Shown here piece after piece: positions 24,403 to 32,448 of a stretch of DNA of 43,189 bases. Position 1 is the stretch's first letter. Every line of letters begins with the position of its first letter. The notes under the pieces are model-generated. The model was not told the DNA's origin, made no database searches, and saw only the letters and a program-made list of their open reading frames with translations. The stretch comes from a virus: positions 1-43,189 of IMG/VR virus record IMGVR_UViG_3300007352_000158. One strand, given 5' to 3'. Position numbers and translations under genes: made by a program.

Positions 24403-25406
24403 AAAAAGAACGATCATATGTGTTTAGATCAATTGATATAGATAATTTAGCAAAAGTATTTCCGTCATACTCTAGTAATGAAATGACTACTACTTATATA
24501 AACGATTATTATTTAAATAAAAATCTGAGATTAAGACATTTAGAAAATAATTATCTTTTAGAAAATAAATCAGATAACAAAAAAGAAGAAGGCAGAGAGG
24601 AAACTTCTACAAAAATAGATTGGCCTTCTTTTAATCTTCTAAGAAATAAAACTAAACTTATTGTAAATAAAAAAAGACGTATACTTCATAAAGAGAATAA
24701 CAAATTTATTGTAACTGTAGATATTGTTTCGCATCCAATCAATATATTAATTGTTGAAGTCGAATCTTTAGATGGTATTACACTTCCATCACTTGAAGAT
24801 TTTTTTACAGGCAGGAAATTTGCAACCTGCCCATTATCCGCGTGGGATTATTTCAAAAGAAAGATAGCAATTTGTGGTGCTCCATCTAGCGGAAAAACAA
24901 GTACAGCACAATGGCTAACAAATAAAATAAATACGGAATTTCATGGTATAGCATTTTGTCCGATAGAATATGCTACATCATTCATACAGAAATACGATAA
25001 GTATCCAAATATACATGATCAATATATGATATGGGAATCTCAAAATTCAAGAGAAAGAGATGCGTTAGATAAATGCAATATGGTTATATCAGATTCTCCA
25101 ACATTTCTATCCTATGTATACGGCTTATTAACATCTAAAGATATAGATATAAATGACAAAAATATATTATTGAGCAAGCTTTATAAAAGAAGCTTAGAGG
25201 GACTGTATGAATATGAACAAATATTCTTTTTAAATCTTGTACGATATAAAGAAAATGGTATAAGATATAATACAGAAGATGAAGCAATTAAAATACATGA
25301 TTTAATTAGAGAATTTTTAGAAAATCACGGAATAAAATTTGGCGATTATACCTATAATAATAAAGAACAGATGTTATCTGATATACTATATTTAAATGAG
25401 ATTTAA
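24393..25406 (+). CDS. CYTH-like domain fused to NadR/Ttd14-type P-loop ATPase, 337 aa
   Basis: Residues 1-130 look like a CYTH (triphosphate tunnel) domain: IEKERSYVF at the start, then LRLRHLENNYLLENK, TKLIVNKKRRI and HPINILIVEVES. The usual E-x-E-x-K is EKERS here, so the Lys is missing. Residues 155-337 carry P-loop GAPSSGKTSTAQ, EYATSFIQKYDKYPNIHDQY and DKCNMVISDSPTFLSYVYG, the pattern of the NadR/Ttd14 AAA family. TTD14-type proteins contain the same two domains in the opposite order. NAD-precursor or polyphosphate-linked nucleotide chemistry is possible; the substrate is unknown. Confidence 0.75.
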   Translation: MFIEKERSYVFRSIDIDNLAKVFPSYSSNEMTTTYINDYYLNKNLRLRHLENNYLLENKSDNKKEEGREETSTKIDWPSFNLLRNKTKLIVNKKRRILHKENNKFIVTVDIVSHPINILIVEVESLDGITLPSLEDFFTGRKFATCPLSAWDYFKRKIAICGAPSSGKTSTAQWLTNKINTEFHGIAFCPIEYATSFIQKYDKYPNIHDQYMIWESQNSRERDALDKCNMVISDSPTFLSYVYGLLTSKDIDINDKNILLSKLYKRSLEGLYEYEQIFFLNLVRYKENGIRYNTEDEAIKIHDLIREFLENHGIKFGDYTYNNKEQMLSDILYLNEI

Positions 25407-25408
25407 AT

Positions 25409-26026
25409 ATGTCGCGTTATTCAAAGGATGATTTAGATAGATATTTTGATTATGGCGTATTCGTCCCAAAAAGAATGGTCTATATGGGTTCACTATTCGA
25501 AGAAGAAGACGGTAGTGAATCTGGTACAGATTTTTCTATGGCAGAAAAAATAATAAAAAGCATAACATATCTTAATTCTATATCAGAAAAGCCAATAACT
25601 ATAATAATGAATAATATAGGTGGAGAGTGGTCGCATGGAATGGCCATATTCGACACTATAAAATCATCAAAATGTTATATAACTATAGTGGCTGTTGGTA
25701 ATTGTTCAAGTATGGCGTCTATAATAATACAGGCAGCAGATTTAAGAGTTATATCACAAAATTGCGAATTTGTTATACACGACGGATCAACGAATCTTTC
25801 TGGTCATGCTAAAAATGTCGAAGTGTGGGCAAAAAGATCTGAAATGGACAGATTGACAATGTATAACATCTATAGAGAAAAAATGAAAATAAAAAATCCA
25901 AAAATAACTACTTCTCAAATAGAGAAGCTTTGTACTATAGATAAAATATATACGGCAGAAGAAGTTGTTAAAATAGGTTTGGCAGATGAAGTTTTAGATG
26001 ACATTATGAAATATATAAAGGAATAA
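25409..26026 (+). CDS. ClpP-like serine protease, 205 aa
   Basis: A ClpP fold is evident: NNIGGEWSHGMAIFD (68-82, oxyanion glycines), GNCSSMAS with nucleophile Ser101, FVIHDGS with His124, and TIDKIYTAEEVVKIGLADEV with Asp178. All three catalytic residues are present. The N-terminus lacks the usual axial-loop sequence. Phage ClpP-like enzymes occur as prohead proteases or as free peptidases; here it sits away from the head genes, in a cluster with MazG and a macro domain, so a host-targeting or maturation role is open. Confidence 0.85.
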   Translation: MSRYSKDDLDRYFDYGVFVPKRMVYMGSLFEEEDGSESGTDFSMAEKIIKSITYLNSISEKPITIIMNNIGGEWSHGMAIFDTIKSSKCYITIVAVGNCSSMASIIIQAADLRVISQNCEFVIHDGSTNLSGHAKNVEVWAKRSEMDRLTMYNIYREKMKIKNPKITTSQIEKLCTIDKIYTAEEVVKIGLADEVLDDIMKYIKE

Positions 26027-26029
26027 ATA

Positions 26030-26575
26030 ATGAATATTAAGGAGTATCAAAAAGCAGCAAGAAGTACGGCAGTATATCCTAATATTGGTGAAAATTTAAC
26101 ATATCCAACTCTAGGATTGATTGGAGAATTTGGAGAACTTTCAGAAAAACTTAAAAAAGCAATAAGGGATGATAATTATGAGATTACAGAAACAAAAAGA
26201 AATGATATTATAAAAGAAGCTGGAGATATTTTTTGGTATATAAGTGCAATATGTAGTGAATTAAAAATAGAATTACAATACAATAATTTTGATAGTCTTA
26301 AATTCATTATAGATAATTACGGAATATATGATTCTATATTACTTTTAAATAATTCTATAAATGATGTAGTTTCACATTGTAAAGAAATAATACATGGTGA
26401 CGACATACATTCGAGAGGTTTCATCAATCACGATATTTACGGATTAATAGAAGAACTTAAAAGATTTCTCAATAAAATGAATATAAATATGGAACAAGTT
26501 CTAGATACTAATATAGCAAAACTTCTAGATAGAAAAAATAGAAATGTTCTTGGCGGTTCTGGAGATAATCGGTAA
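26030..26575 (+). CDS. MazG-like nucleotide pyrophosphohydrolase, 181 aa
   Basis: GEFGELSEKLKK (32-43) and KEAGDIFWYI (62-71) are the metal-binding helices of the all-alpha NTP pyrophosphatase fold, and the end LLDRKNRNVLGGSGDNR is typical of phage MazG-like proteins. Residues about 85-150 are an insertion relative to short MazG proteins. Substrates in known members include dNTPs and (p)ppGpp. The stop overlaps the next ATG (TAATG). Confidence 0.88.
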   Translation: MNIKEYQKAARSTAVYPNIGENLTYPTLGLIGEFGELSEKLKKAIRDDNYEITETKRNDIIKEAGDIFWYISAICSELKIELQYNNFDSLKFIIDNYGIYDSILLLNNSINDVVSHCKEIIHGDDIHSRGFINHDIYGLIEELKRFLNKMNINMEQVLDTNIAKLLDRKNRNVLGGSGDNR

Positions 26576-27018
26576 TGATTAGATTTGTAGACGGGAATCT
26601 ATTCGATAACAAATATGATATTATAGTGAATACTATAAATTGTGCGGGAGTGATGGGAAAGGGCGTAGCCTTAGAATTCAAAAAACGTTATCCAAAGATG
26701 TTCAGGGAATATAGAAAAGTATGTCTAAAGAACGAAATTAGGCCCGGAGACATATGGGTATGGAAGCGTGACGATGAATGGGTTGTGAACTTTGCCACAA
26801 AAGATCATTGGAGATTCCCGTCTAAATACTCTTACATAGACGATGGTTTGGAAAAGCTTAGAACGTACTTGTCGGGGTTCGGCAATATATCGGTCGGCAT
26901 TCCGCCATTAGGTTGTGGAAATGGTGGACTAGACTGGAACAGGGTTAAATATACTATTGTAGAAAAATTAAAGTATCTCGAATGCGATATTACTTTGTTT
27001 AATCCAAATAGTGTATAA
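26575..27018 (+). CDS. DarG-like macro domain (ADP-ribose hydrolase), 147 aa
   Basis: A single macro domain resembling the N-terminal domain of the DarG antitoxin: GNLFDNKYDIIVNTIN (7-22), AGVMGKGVALEF, NFATKDHWRFPSKYSYIDDGL and IPPLGCGNGGLDW. Asn22 and Lys76 align with the Asn and Lys implicated in removal of ADP-ribose from thymidine in DNA by DarG. No DarT-like toxin is adjacent and the DarG C-terminal domain is absent. A free macro domain in a phage could reverse host DarT or other ADP-ribosylation defences; this is inferred. Confidence 0.85.
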   Translation: MIRFVDGNLFDNKYDIIVNTINCAGVMGKGVALEFKKRYPKMFREYRKVCLKNEIRPGDIWVWKRDDEWVVNFATKDHWRFPSKYSYIDDGLEKLRTYLSGFGNISVGIPPLGCGNGGLDWNRVKYTIVEKLKYLECDITLFNPNSV

Positions 27019-27020
27019 AC
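27011..27020 (+). promoter_or_regulatory. GTGTATAAAC element overlapping the macro-domain stop
   Basis: A plus-strand copy of the TGTGTATAAA-type element, including the TAA stop of the macro gene, with an ATG at 27027. A second plus-strand copy (GTGTATAAA) lies at 27604-27612. These share sequence with the elements before the late minus-strand genes. Confidence 0.3.
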
Positions 27021-27026
27021 TATTGA

Positions 27027-27296
27027 ATGAAAATGAAAGAAAAATTTCCAGAAATAATTAATACATTCGTGAATTATCTTTGGGTTAATATACCAAAAGA
27101 ATGGATCGTTCAATGCAAGTATGAAAAATATTTTTTGTTTATAAATGTATTGGCCGACGATCCATTAGGCAAAAAACCGTTCGCTGTAAGAAGAAGATAT
27201 TCGTCTGATATAATTAAAAAGTTTGAAGATAATATTGTTGAATTGGCAGAAAAATCAGCAGAAGAAATAATAAAATCTATGAAGAAAAAAATATGA
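27027..27296 (+). CDS. Hypothetical protein, 89 aa
   Basis: I do not recognise this protein. It has two short beta strands in the first half (WIVQCKYEKYFLFINVLA) and a Lys/Glu-rich amphipathic helix at the C-terminus (ELAEKSAEEIIKSMKKK). Its stop overlaps the next ATG by four bases. Cytosolic. Confidence 0.6.
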   Translation: MKMKEKFPEIINTFVNYLWVNIPKEWIVQCKYEKYFLFINVLADDPLGKKPFAVRRRYSSDIIKKFEDNIVELAEKSAEEIIKSMKKKI

Positions 27297-27622
27297 ATAA
27301 ACAACTTATTAGATTATTATTAACAAAATGGACAATGTTAATAAATGATTCTGCAACTCAGTTGATATATCATAAACAATGTGAAATCGCAAAAAAAAGA
27401 AGGGTACAACCACCAGAAAAACCTATATCAACTTTATTTGATTCAATAAAATGTATATCTATAATAAGAAATAAAATAGAAGAGAATTGTCAAGAGCTTC
27501 GTGGTAAATTAAATCCTTATGACGATAGTATTCAGTTAGATTTTGAAAGTCTATTTGAAATATATTCTGAATATAATTTATTACAAATAAATAAAATAAA
27601 AAAGTGTATAAATCTAATGTGA
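27293..27622 (+). CDS. Hypothetical helical protein, 109 aa
   Basis: Mostly helical, with basic (EIAKKRRVQPPEKP) and acidic segments and no membrane helix. Coupled to the gene before it (ATGA) and overlapping the following frame. I do not recognise a family. Confidence 0.6.
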   Translation: MNKQLIRLLLTKWTMLINDSATQLIYHKQCEIAKKRRVQPPEKPISTLFDSIKCISIIRNKIEENCQELRGKLNPYDDSIQLDFESLFEIYSEYNLLQINKIKKCINLM

Positions 27623-28201
27623 TAAAATCATTTTATAACTTATGGTCTAAATTTTTAACATTTATTGGCGATATTAAATTTTACGGAATAAAACATCCAC
27701 TATTCTTTATTATAAACATACCAAACGATAAAATAAAAGGAGAACATTACAGGGCAATTTCTAAAGTAATAAAGCCGGGTGACGTTCTACTTTCAAGATC
27801 GGATCATTATTTAAGTACATATTTAATACCCGGATACTGGACTCACGCTGGCTTTTTTTTTTGGTGGAGATCAAGAACGAGTTATACATGCCACTAGTGA
27901 TGGCGTTATAATAGAAGATGTTATAAATTTTTTGAGAACAGACAACATAATCATATTGAGACCAGATCAAAAATATATACAAAAAGCATTAGCTTTAGCA
28001 AAAACATTCATTAATCAAGAATATGATTTTGTATTTAATTTTAATGATTCGAACAGAATGAGTTGTACAGAATTAATATATTGTTGTTATAACAAAATTA
28101 TAATACCAATTAAAAGAAGGGGTAAATATATTGTATTAGCCGACGATATAGCAAATTCAAAAGAATTTAAAACTATTTGGGACTCAAGGATTAATGGTTA
28201 A
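27604..28201 (+). CDS. NlpC/P60-like (YiiX-type) papain-fold protein, split by a homopolymer frameshift
   Basis: Two frames join into one plausible protein. The first contains KPGDVLLSRSDH and YWTHAGFFF; the second, after the break, contains RPDQ, YDFVFNF and SCTELIYCC. Together these are the His and Cys motifs of permuted NlpC/P60 (YiiX/YaeF-like) peptidases or amidases. The break is at ten T residues (27853-27862). With nine T the frame reads FFFGGDQERVIHATSDG and runs to 28201. As written, the first frame ends at 27897. A sequencing error, a real mutation or programmed slippage could explain it. The start is uncertain (GTG at 27604 or 27619, no SD). A lysis or cell-wall role is possible. 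Confidence 0.65.
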
Positions 28202-28786
28202 TGCATCTTTATTTGACCAGCCTCTTTTTATTCTATCTCTTATTGTTTCTTGCTTTATGCCAGTTTCTTCTTCCCATTCAGATAGACATTCAGTTTTATC
28301 ATTTAATTCTAATAAATGATTATTTCTTCTGTTTCTATTATTTTGTTTAGATGTTGACCATCTACAATTTTCTTTGTAATATCCTAAATCATTATTTATT
28401 CTATCTATTTGATGCTTACTTGTTGGTAGGGAACCCATATCCTTAAGGAAATTTTCAAATTTCATCCATCTTTCACAAACTACAATTCCCCTCCCCCCGT
28501 AATTTTTATAATTAATAACTCTTGGATTTATACATCTTTGAATCATATTTTTCCATATTCTATATATTTTAGTGCCACAAAAACCGTGTTTTGTAGAAAT
28601 TTCCTTTTTATAACAACCGCAGCTTTTAATCCTGCCAGATTTAAGATGTTTTCCAGAAACTATTTTTTCTCCACCGCATTCACATCGACAAAACCACATA
28701 GATCTTCCATCATTTCCGTTATTGGCACGAGATATTACAATATATCTTCCGAATTTTTTTCCTATAATATCTACGATCTTTTTCAT
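28184..28786 (-). CDS. HNH endonuclease with zinc ribbon, 200 aa
   Basis: The protein has the same layout as the HNH protein at 20533-21174: zinc ribbon (CRCECGG and CGCYK), YRIWKNMIQRCIN, YGGRGIVVCERWMKFENF, HQIDRINNDLGYYKENCRW and a C-terminal HTH-like part. It is inserted at the point where the plus cluster and the minus operon converge, overlapping the NlpC/P60-like gene end by 18 bases. A selfish homing element of the same family. Confidence 0.85.
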   Translation of the reverse strand: MKKIVDIIGKKFGRYIVISRANNGNDGRSMWFCRCECGGEKIVSGKHLKSGRIKSCGCYKKEISTKHGFCGTKIYRIWKNMIQRCINPRVINYKNYGGRGIVVCERWMKFENFLKDMGSLPTSKHQIDRINNDLGYYKENCRWSTSKQNNRNRRNNHLLELNDKTECLSEWEEETGIKQETIRDRIKRGWSNKDALTINP

Positions 28787-28814
28787 AAAATAGTTCTTGT
28801 ATTATAAACTATTA

Positions 28815-29297
28815 TTAATTCAAGAAAGAACGGTATCTAGAATCATTCCTATACCTATCTTTTGTATAACAATATGGTCTAGTATCTCTTGTGTAAAATC
28901 TTTTTAAACCAATAACACCATCGGCGTCTATAACTTGAAAAACTTTTTTACCACATACATGAGCAACATTTACCTCTACATTAACTCCTATTGACGACCG
29001 CCATTTATTTCCGGGAAGAATCGCTATCATATCGCATTTGTTAATTATGGCATTAATGTCATCTTTCATACATTTCTGTGGGGACTTTTCTACATTATTA
29101 AATTCTGCCGGATTCCACACAGAATATCCTAGTTCTCTTAGTTTTTTCGCGTAATGCATAAATGCAGGATAATTATGTTCTGGCATACCAGACATTGAGC
29201 CAGCCAGATATATGTCATACTTTCTTTCTAAAAAGGGAAATATAGTTACAAAAACCAACCTCATATCTTCACAAAATACTTTAAACAAGTTCACCAT
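28815..29297 (-). CDS. DUF4406/nucleoside deoxyribosyltransferase-like protein, 160 aa
   Basis: YLAGSMSGMPEHNYPAFMHYAKKLRELGYSVWNPAEF, then DDINAIINKCDMIAILPGNKWRSS and E-V-N-V-A-H form the DUF4406 pattern, a relative of nucleoside 2-deoxyribosyltransferases (given here in pieces; residues about 30-120). The active-site acid and the Gly-x-x-x-S-x-G nucleotide loop are present by eye. It probably acts on nucleotides. The C-terminal 35 residues are rich in Arg/Tyr. The start is uncertain; an ATG at 29264 also fits, as the first 11 residues lie over the ATPase end. Confidence 0.75.
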   Translation of the reverse strand: MVNLFKVFCEDMRLVFVTIFPFLERKYDIYLAGSMSGMPEHNYPAFMHYAKKLRELGYSVWNPAEFNNVEKSPQKCMKDDINAIINKCDMIAILPGNKWRSSIGVNVEVNVAHVCGKKVFQVIDADGVIGLKRFYTRDTRPYCYTKDRYRNDSRYRSFLN

Positions 29298-30501
29298 CCT
29301 CTATCACAATAGAACATTCTTTGCCCTGTGAAACTCTCTCTATTAAAATTTGTGCCTTTGCTTCCTCTGCCATTTCAGATATTATCTTAAGATTACTGGG
29401 ATCTAACAAAGAGCCCTCCCTAATAAATAACAACTTAAGACTAGGATTTAATGCAAGCCCCATCCCAACCGATATCCTAATCTGTCTTGCCGTAGAACAC
29501 TGACTAAATGGTAAGCCTTCAAAAATTAGAATAGTTTCGTCACCAACTTCTTCAAAAGATAATCCTTCTACTGGAAATTTAGCATTAGATAAAAGTTCTT
29601 TTTTGGTTTCGTTTATAGTTAGTAATTTTTCTGATAATAATTGAGATTTTTCTCTAAGTTTTTCTAATTCTTTTTCTAATGCTTTTTTCTTTTGATTTTC
29701 TCTTATTTTTTTGTTTGTATCCTCTATTGAAGACAGTTTATTCTTTATAATATTTATATCGCAAATGTCAAAAGATTCTAGTTTTTCATTATCTGACTTT
29801 AATTCTTTTCGCAGATTAGACTTTTCTTCTTCGAGGGATTTTATTAAAACTTCTATTTCTTTGATCCTAATCGTCTTTTTAGTAATGCCTTTTTCTAGTT
29901 CATCAATTTTTTGATTCTGCTCCAACGCATCAGTTAACTCCTTGGATAGATCGGATACAGACACCTCTTTGTCTTGCAGATCTTTGGTGAATGTTATGGC
30001 GTCAAATTGTGCCTTTAGTTCTTTCCCCTTCCTATTTACTTCTGTTCTTTCATCGAAAAACTTTTTATAGTCTTTATTTAAAGAATCAAAATCTAAACCA
30101 GTAATCTTTTTTAATGTTTCTATTTGTTTCTTTGAATCCATTTTAGAAAACGCTAATGGATCAAAAGATAAGTTTCCAATAAGTTTGTCTAAAAGAGCCT
30201 GTGGACTAGGAAACGTTGCACCATCTTTATTTTTTACTACAAGATTTGTTCCATTTTTAGTGAATGTTCGAGTAACTATTATATCGTCTAATTCTAAAAC
30301 TATTCTTGCTTTATCTTGACCATTACGAATAGGTTTCGGTGGAATTTTCTTTGAACCGCACATAGCGTATTCTATACAATCTAGAATAGTAGACTTACCC
30401 TGCTCGTTGTCGCCGCCTATTACTAATACAGCTTCGTCAAATTTAATAGAAATAGCTTTAAGGCATTTTACATTTTCTGCTTCAAGACTAATTATTCTCA
30501 T
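29281..30501 (-). CDS. SbcC/RecF-like SMC-type ATPase, 406 aa
   Basis: Walker A lies at GGDNEQGKSTIL (29-40), after an N-terminal beta strand typical of RecF/SbcC heads. A coiled coil runs over about 140-310. The C-terminal head has FSQCSTARQIRISVGMGLALNP as a degenerate signature motif and LLFIREGSLLD in the Walker B position. Similar truncated SbcC-like proteins are common in phages and are linked to recombination or DNA repair. No SbcD-like nuclease is next to it. The coupled gene at 30498-30791 overlaps its start. Confidence 0.85.
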   Translation of the reverse strand: MRIISLEAENVKCLKAISIKFDEAVLVIGGDNEQGKSTILDCIEYAMCGSKKIPPKPIRNGQDKARIVLELDDIIVTRTFTKNGTNLVVKNKDGATFPSPQALLDKLIGNLSFDPLAFSKMDSKKQIETLKKITGLDFDSLNKDYKKFFDERTEVNRKGKELKAQFDAITFTKDLQDKEVSVSDLSKELTDALEQNQKIDELEKGITKKTIRIKEIEVLIKSLEEEKSNLRKELKSDNEKLESFDICDINIIKNKLSSIEDTNKKIRENQKKKALEKELEKLREKSQLLSEKLLTINETKKELLSNAKFPVEGLSFEEVGDETILIFEGLPFSQCSTARQIRISVGMGLALNPSLKLLFIREGSLLDPSNLKIISEMAEEAKAQILIERVSQGKECSIVIEDGELV

Positions 30502-30791
30502 ATTACATCACCATTTTCAATAATCTTAGAATCCTCATACGGTCCAACCATCCTTCTATATATTTCTTGCTTGCAACACTCTAATGCGCCAATAATAGCA
30601 TTAAATCTTGCATATCGTCTTTCTGCACCAACAAATTTTGGATTAGTCAACATATCTACAATTCTAAATATAGTATAATTTAATTCACCACAAAGAATAT
30701 CGTTAGAAGTAATCTTATCAATAAATTTTGCAGCTAATTGATCTATTTGTTCGTCCAAATATTTTCTACTATCTATCTTTATATATGGCAT
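30498..30791 (-). CDS. DUF6899-like conserved small protein, 97 aa
   Basis: MPYIKIDSRKYLDEQ at the start, GELNYTIFRIV in the middle and RRYARFNAIIGALECCKQE, then YRRMVGPYEDSKI, are the pattern of a small conserved family seen in phages and bacteria (DUF6899-like). It is helical and soluble with no assigned function. It overlaps the ATPase gene by four bases. Confidence 0.75.
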   Translation of the reverse strand: MPYIKIDSRKYLDEQIDQLAAKFIDKITSNDILCGELNYTIFRIVDMLTNPKFVGAERRYARFNAIIGALECCKQEIYRRMVGPYEDSKIIENGDVI

Positions 30792-31060
30792 TAAACTTTC
30801 TCCATTATAAATGTCTTTAATATGAAATTACATAATTCAAATATCTTATCATGATCTAAAATTTCATTACACAAATTCTGTAAATAATAAAGTACAGCAA
30901 AATATTTACCCTCATTGATTAAATATTCTAATTCAGATTGTTGAATACAACTTAACATTTTGCCATTAATAGAATAAATAAAAGGTTCTTTTTTTTCTTG
31001 CTCGACAGAAAAGTACAGGTGTTTCTGCCCCGGTTTGCTGATATTAAATTTGAGTTTCAT
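30791..31060 (-). CDS. Hypothetical protein, 89 aa
   Basis: The start is set at the ATG at 31060 (MKLKFNISKPGQK), preceded by GGAAAATAGT; the longer frame runs into the previous gene. The first half has beta strands and the second half is helical (LEYLINEGKYFAVLYYLQNL). I do not recognise a family. Confidence 0.6.
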   Translation of the reverse strand: MKLKFNISKPGQKHLYFSVEQEKKEPFIYSINGKMLSCIQQSELEYLINEGKYFAVLYYLQNLCNEILDHDKIFELCNFILKTFIMEKV

Positions 31061-31320
31061 ACTATTTTCCAATCCCAAGAAAAAACTACTGAACCATATA
31101 TTATATGATGATGGATACTTAATTTTCTGAAATCTATTATTATTTTTGCCATAATTCTATTATAAACACTAGATCTCATAAATATTGGTTGTTTAACAGC
31201 ATGATGTGTTTTTCCGCTTTTAATGCATTTACAAATTTTTCTAAATATTTTGTGTTTTAATTTTAAATATTTTCTATCCACTTTATTTTGAAGAACAGTA
31301 AAAGAACTATTTAGGTCCAT
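31057..31320 (-). CDS. Hypothetical basic protein, 87 aa
   Basis: An AAAGGA site seven bases upstream selects the ATG at 31320 (MDLNSSFTVLQNK). The protein is Lys/His-rich, with a basic helix KYLKLKHKIFRKICKCIKSGK that suggests nucleic-acid binding. No family is recognised. Confidence 0.6.
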   Translation of the reverse strand: MDLNSSFTVLQNKVDRKYLKLKHKIFRKICKCIKSGKTHHAVKQPIFMRSSVYNRIMAKIIIDFRKLSIHHHIIYGSVVFSWDWKIV

Positions 31321-31750
31321 ATCTAGTTCCTTTATATTCATCTCTATATTTTTGATAAGCATCAAATCCTCCTCTATTGCACCAATTCATAAAACGTTTA
31401 TAATGCCAATCTACCATTCTTATAACTTCTGACGTTACACTAGATGGATCTTCCATGTATGGTCTATTGCATGGACCATCGCAACCAACCAAAATATTTA
31501 AAGCCTTTCTTTCAATATTTCTAAGTTCTAGTGTGTCTTGCATGTCTTTTATCTGTTGTGCTTGATTTTCTATTTTTAATTCTAAACCCCTGATATGCTC
31601 GGCTCTATTTTTAGTTTTATTTCTAAAACATATTTTTAAAATTGTTTCAGCATATCTAGCTCTACTTTTCCAATAAAGCATTTTACATCTATCGCTTTTA
31701 TCTTTACGCCACGATTCTATCCATCTTAGACATGGTTCCAATTTATGCAT
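31307..31750 (-). CDS. Hypothetical coiled-coil protein, 147 aa
   Basis: The start is taken at the ATG at 31750 (MHKLEPCLRW); upstream ATGs overlap the previous gene more deeply. A coiled coil (about 55-90, ELKIENQAQQIKDMQDTLE) is followed by a short Cys/Asp segment (VGCDGPCNRPYMEDP) resembling small phage proteins with an HxxxD-like aromatic tail (DWHYKRFMNWCNRGG). Function unknown. Confidence 0.6.
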   Translation of the reverse strand: MHKLEPCLRWIESWRKDKSDRCKMLYWKSRARYAETILKICFRNKTKNRAEHIRGLELKIENQAQQIKDMQDTLELRNIERKALNILVGCDGPCNRPYMEDPSSVTSEVIRMVDWHYKRFMNWCNRGGFDAYQKYRDEYKGTRYGPK

Positions 31751-31997
31751 TATGACCATCCATTTGATGTTCATTTGTTCTTTGTTTGCTATTCTGTGAT
31801 TCTAGTCTCATAGCATGATCAATAGCTTGTCTAACCGTATCGTGAACCTTTTCAGACCTAGGACCACCACTAGATTCATGAAGTCTCCAGCCACGACCAG
31901 TTGAAGACTGTCTGAATAGACATTTTCCAGTATATACCGCTTTAGCATTTTGTCTTTCAAGAAATTCTATTCTATCACTATCTGTTATATAATTCAT
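31743..31997 (-). CDS. Conserved small hypothetical protein, 84 aa
   Basis: It starts MNYITDSDRIEFLERQ and has a Trp/Gly-rich middle (GRGWRLHESSGGP) and a helical end (VRQAIDHAMRLES). The pattern resembles small phage proteins with an Asp-rich N-terminus and a DNA/RNA-facing beta hairpin. No named family is recognised. Start/stop overlaps tie it to both neighbours. Confidence 0.6.
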   Translation of the reverse strand: MNYITDSDRIEFLERQNAKAVYTGKCLFRQSSTGRGWRLHESSGGPRSEKVHDTVRQAIDHAMRLESQNSKQRTNEHQMDGHNA

Positions 31998-32293
31998 ATT
32001 TCATCCTTTACAAATCCATCCATAGAAATACCCTTTATACCATCATACGGAGCCATAACCTTCTTTTCTGGTCTAGCTTGGCTACCTTGACTATACAATC
32101 TTTGTGCTTCTTCCAGTCTATACTTTGTATTCTCAACTATCTTTTTTATAAACAACGGATCTTCTTTATTATTTAACGCCATAGACAAACAAGATATATT
32201 ATGCAATATATCATTGAATGATAGCCAAAAATTATCTCTTGGCACGTAGGTTAAATTAAAAAGAAATTCTGGTTGATGACTTCTATCTTGCAT
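31994..32293 (-). CDS. Hypothetical protein, 99 aa
   Basis: A helical protein (LSFNDILHNISCLSMALNN and VENTKYRLEEAQRLYSQ) with a Gly/Asp tail. It overlaps the stop of the 54-aa gene upstream by 11 bases and the next gene by four bases. Function unknown. Confidence 0.6.
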   Translation of the reverse strand: MQDRSHQPEFLFNLTYVPRDNFWLSFNDILHNISCLSMALNNKEDPLFIKKIVENTKYRLEEAQRLYSQGSQARPEKKVMAPYDGIKGISMDGFVKDEI

Positions 32294-32447
32294 CTAATTC
32301 TACCTTCTTAAGTATCTCTTCAGCTTGATCACAATATCTTTTAAGTAATGACTGATTATTAAACCCGTTTTCAATACAAATCTTTGAAGCGGCTACGAGT
32401 TGATCTAATGCTCCACGCAATAAATCGCATTTAGTTTGTGTTTCCAT
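32283..32447 (-). CDS. Small helical hypothetical protein, 54 aa
   Basis: A complete short frame that an ORF length cut-off would miss: METQTKCDLLRGALDQL, then AASKICIENGF, ending KKVELDAR. It fills the only gap between its neighbours, starts just after the previous stop and overlaps the next gene, as expected in this packed operon. Confidence 0.6.
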   Translation of the reverse strand: METQTKCDLLRGALDQLVAASKICIENGFNNQSLLKRYCDQAEEILKKVELDAR

Positions 32448-32448
32448 A

